Assembly (NCBI GenBank): GCA_029266295.1
Contig: JAQSXD010000002.1
Location: 1 to 32,372, forward strand
Length of the DNA: 32,372 bases
DNA from: Bacillota bacterium
Lineage (GTDB): Bacteria > Bacillota > Clostridia > Peptostreptococcales > Anaerovoracaceae
Direction: 5' to 3'
The stretch's first letter is position 1; each line of letters begins with the position of its first letter. Below are positions 31,010 to 32,372 of this stretch, piece after piece. The position numbers were made by a program, and so were the translations under genes. The notes below the pieces were generated by a model. It worked only from the letters and a program-made list of their open reading frames with translations, was not told the origin of the DNA and searched no databases.

Positions 31010-32372
31010 TTAGGCCGTTGTCTCATCTGATGCTTGATCTCCTTTGTCAGCGGCAGCGGCTTCGTAGATGTAATCATCATATTCCTTCTTGTTTCCAAGT
31101 TGAATCAGAAGGCATAGAACGACACCCACCGCCAGGCCCCAGGCCGCTCCGCGGGTTGCAAGTACGGCTCCCATCACGCCTGCAATCCCAAGATCGTTGA
31201 AGGTCTTCGCTTTCATGACGCCAACGCGTACGGATACATATCCCTGAATCAGCATGGTGGATGCCATGGCAACGGCCAGGATCGGCTTTACCAGCGTGAT
31301 AATTGGCAGAAGGAAATATCCGGTAAGGGTTCCGAAACGGAAGCTTCCTGCTCCGGAGTTAATGGATTCCATGGCTTTGGCACCATGCTTAAATCGTTCG
31401 CATACAACAACCTGCATCGCAGCCCAAAGAGGACCGCACATGGTGATATCCGGTCCCAAGATGGACATAATGGTATTCCTGAGTCCAAAAACGATATGCG
31501 ATCTGTTTGGATTATAATCGATCTTTTCATCTGGTCTGTACCTGCCCGCGTCTTCCAGCAATGCCTGTGATTGAATCATATCGCCAAAGAGGATAACGTA
31601 AGCGGAAAAAACCATTGGAAGACCGCTTATGAACATGTTAAGCGGCGGGAAGCCCACGCCAAAGAAGGTCCATTCACTGAAGAGTGTGCCGAAAGCAGGA
31701 ATGGAGATTCCCCATTCGATCACTGGCCATTCGGCTTCGCCAACAAGCGGCGCAATGATAACCGCTAGAATAATGACGGGCAATATTCCGAGGTTTGAAA
31801 GAATTTTCGTAAAAGTATTGCTCTTTGCTATGCTCTTAAAGTGGTTGGAAAATAGAAGGTAGAACGCAATGCCGATACAGACTGTGATGGAGATGGGGAA
31901 CATATCGAAACGCTGCCCTTCTTTAAAGATAACCATAACTGCGGCAAACCCGGAGCCGAGAATCAAGCCTGCCTGCATTGCATTTGGAACCAATAAGATG
32001 ATTTTTTTACCAAGTCCGGTAATGCCTAAGATAATTGCTAAAATTCCAAGTGTTAATTCGAAGGCGATTAACGCCTGAATTCTTTCCGGCCCCATTTCAA
32101 ACTCACTGACATAGAGCATTAAAAGAGGGATTGCCGGAGTGACCCAGCCTGGTACGACAGGATCCCCTAAGAATACATGAAGACAATAAAGAATTCCGTT
32201 TAGAACGACTACTGCAAGAGCCACTTCAAAGGGCATTCCAAGATACTCTTGCAGCATGGGAATTGCGCTAAGACAAACAGCGCACATTAGAAGTCCCTGT
32301 ACATAGTCCGCAATCTCGAACCGGTAATGTACAAAGGGAACCCTGATTTTGAACGGCCCTGCGGGCAGATGG
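31010..32372 (-). CDS. Multi-pass permease, NCS2/xanthine-uracil-permease-like (5' end beyond window)
   Basis: A hydrophobic transporter of at least 453 residues. The frame stays open upstream of the ORF-track ATG at 32287 to the window edge (HLPAGPFKIRVPFVHYRFEIADYVQGLL), which reads as the natural N-terminal part, so the true start lies outside. About 12 membrane segments are visible, with conserved-looking loops GDPVVPGWVTPAIPLL, LVPNAMQAGLILGSGFAAVM and SILGPDITMCGPLWAAMQVVV. The C-terminus is an acidic, alanine-rich tail. The helix-rich two-halved plan suggests the NCS2/SLC23 or a related nucleobase/anion group, but I cannot name the substrate. It is likely cotranscribed with the HesB-like gene downstream. 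Confidence 0.7.
   Translation of the reverse strand, partial: HLPAGPFKIRVPFVHYRFEIADYVQGLLMCAVCLSAIPMLQEYLGMPFEVALAVVVLNGILYCLHVFLGDPVVPGWVTPAIPLLMLYVSEFEMGPERIQALIAFELTLGILAIILGITGLGKKIILLVPNAMQAGLILGSGFAAVMVIFKEGQRFDMFPISITVCIGIAFYLLFSNHFKSIAKSNTFTKILSNLGILPVIILAVIIAPLVGEAEWPVIEWGISIPAFGTLFSEWTFFGVGFPPLNMFISGLPMVFSAYVILFGDMIQSQALLEDAGRYRPDEKIDYNPNRSHIVFGLRNTIMSILGPDITMCGPLWAAMQVVVCERFKHGAKAMESINSGAGSFRFGTLTGYFLLPIITLVKPILAVAMASTMLIQGYVSVRVGVMKAKTFNDLGIAGVMGAVLATRGAAWGLAVGVVLCLLIQLGNKKEYDDYIYEAAAADKGDQASDETTA

Noticed and set aside
1-32372. Mobile elements, CRISPR arrays, tRNA or rRNA genes
   Set aside because: No transposase or integrase frame, no regularly spaced long repeats, and no recognisable tRNA or rRNA sequence was seen on either strand.

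Overview
The window looks like chromosomal DNA from an anaerobic, probably spore-forming Firmicute of the class Clostridia. This rests on strong AGGAGG-type ribosome binding sites, TTG starts, a perfect CIRCE element, a LysM-GH18 protein of the spore cortex-lytic type, a BceRS/BceAB-like antibiotic-response module and a DMSO-reductase-family anaerobic oxidoreductase. The exact genus cannot be fixed from sequence reading alone. No transposase, integrase, CRISPR array, tRNA or rRNA was seen.

Layout. At 1-5.6 kb there is a gene tail, a MATE efflux protein with repeats in its promoter region, two tandem GH18 chitinase-like genes (one secreted, one without a signal peptide) and a broken 7TM-PAS-GGDEF gene. 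At 5.7-7.1 kb a PadR and a TetR regulator diverge from a palindrome-rich spacer. At 7.3-12.8 kb lies an apparent operon: a GNAT-DUF4440 fusion, an OmpR-type response regulator, an intramembrane-sensing kinase, and a BceAB-like ABC transporter with a good BceR-type box upstream. At 12.9-16.0 kb are a LysM protein with a small coupled ORF, a PAP2 phosphatase, a HAD nucleotidase-like protein, a CIRCE-controlled Hsp20 and a VOC protein.

The most interesting part is 16.0-27.2 kb. Eight minus-strand genes are tightly packed in the order UbiA-type prenyltransferase, molybdopterin oxidoreductase, four-cluster ferredoxin, NrfD-type membrane subunit, TorD-type chaperone, long-chain polyprenyl diphosphate synthase, moeA and mobB. 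A LysR gene diverges from the head. mobA and an unassigned P-loop protein with a four-cysteine cluster lie just beyond the tail. The block encodes a membrane-linked redox enzyme together with its chaperone, steps of its cofactor synthesis, and two enzymes that make and attach an isoprenoid tail to a quinone-type head group. No head-group synthesis genes are in the window. The physiological substrate is unknown.

At 27.2-32.4 kb there is a LysM-GH18 cortex-lytic-type protein, an intact PAS-PAS-GGDEF-HD-GYP c-di-GMP protein, a small HesB/CC-motif-like protein, and a multi-pass permease cut by the window edge. Many ORF-track starts are too long. Where a ribosome binding site decides, I give the corrected start.
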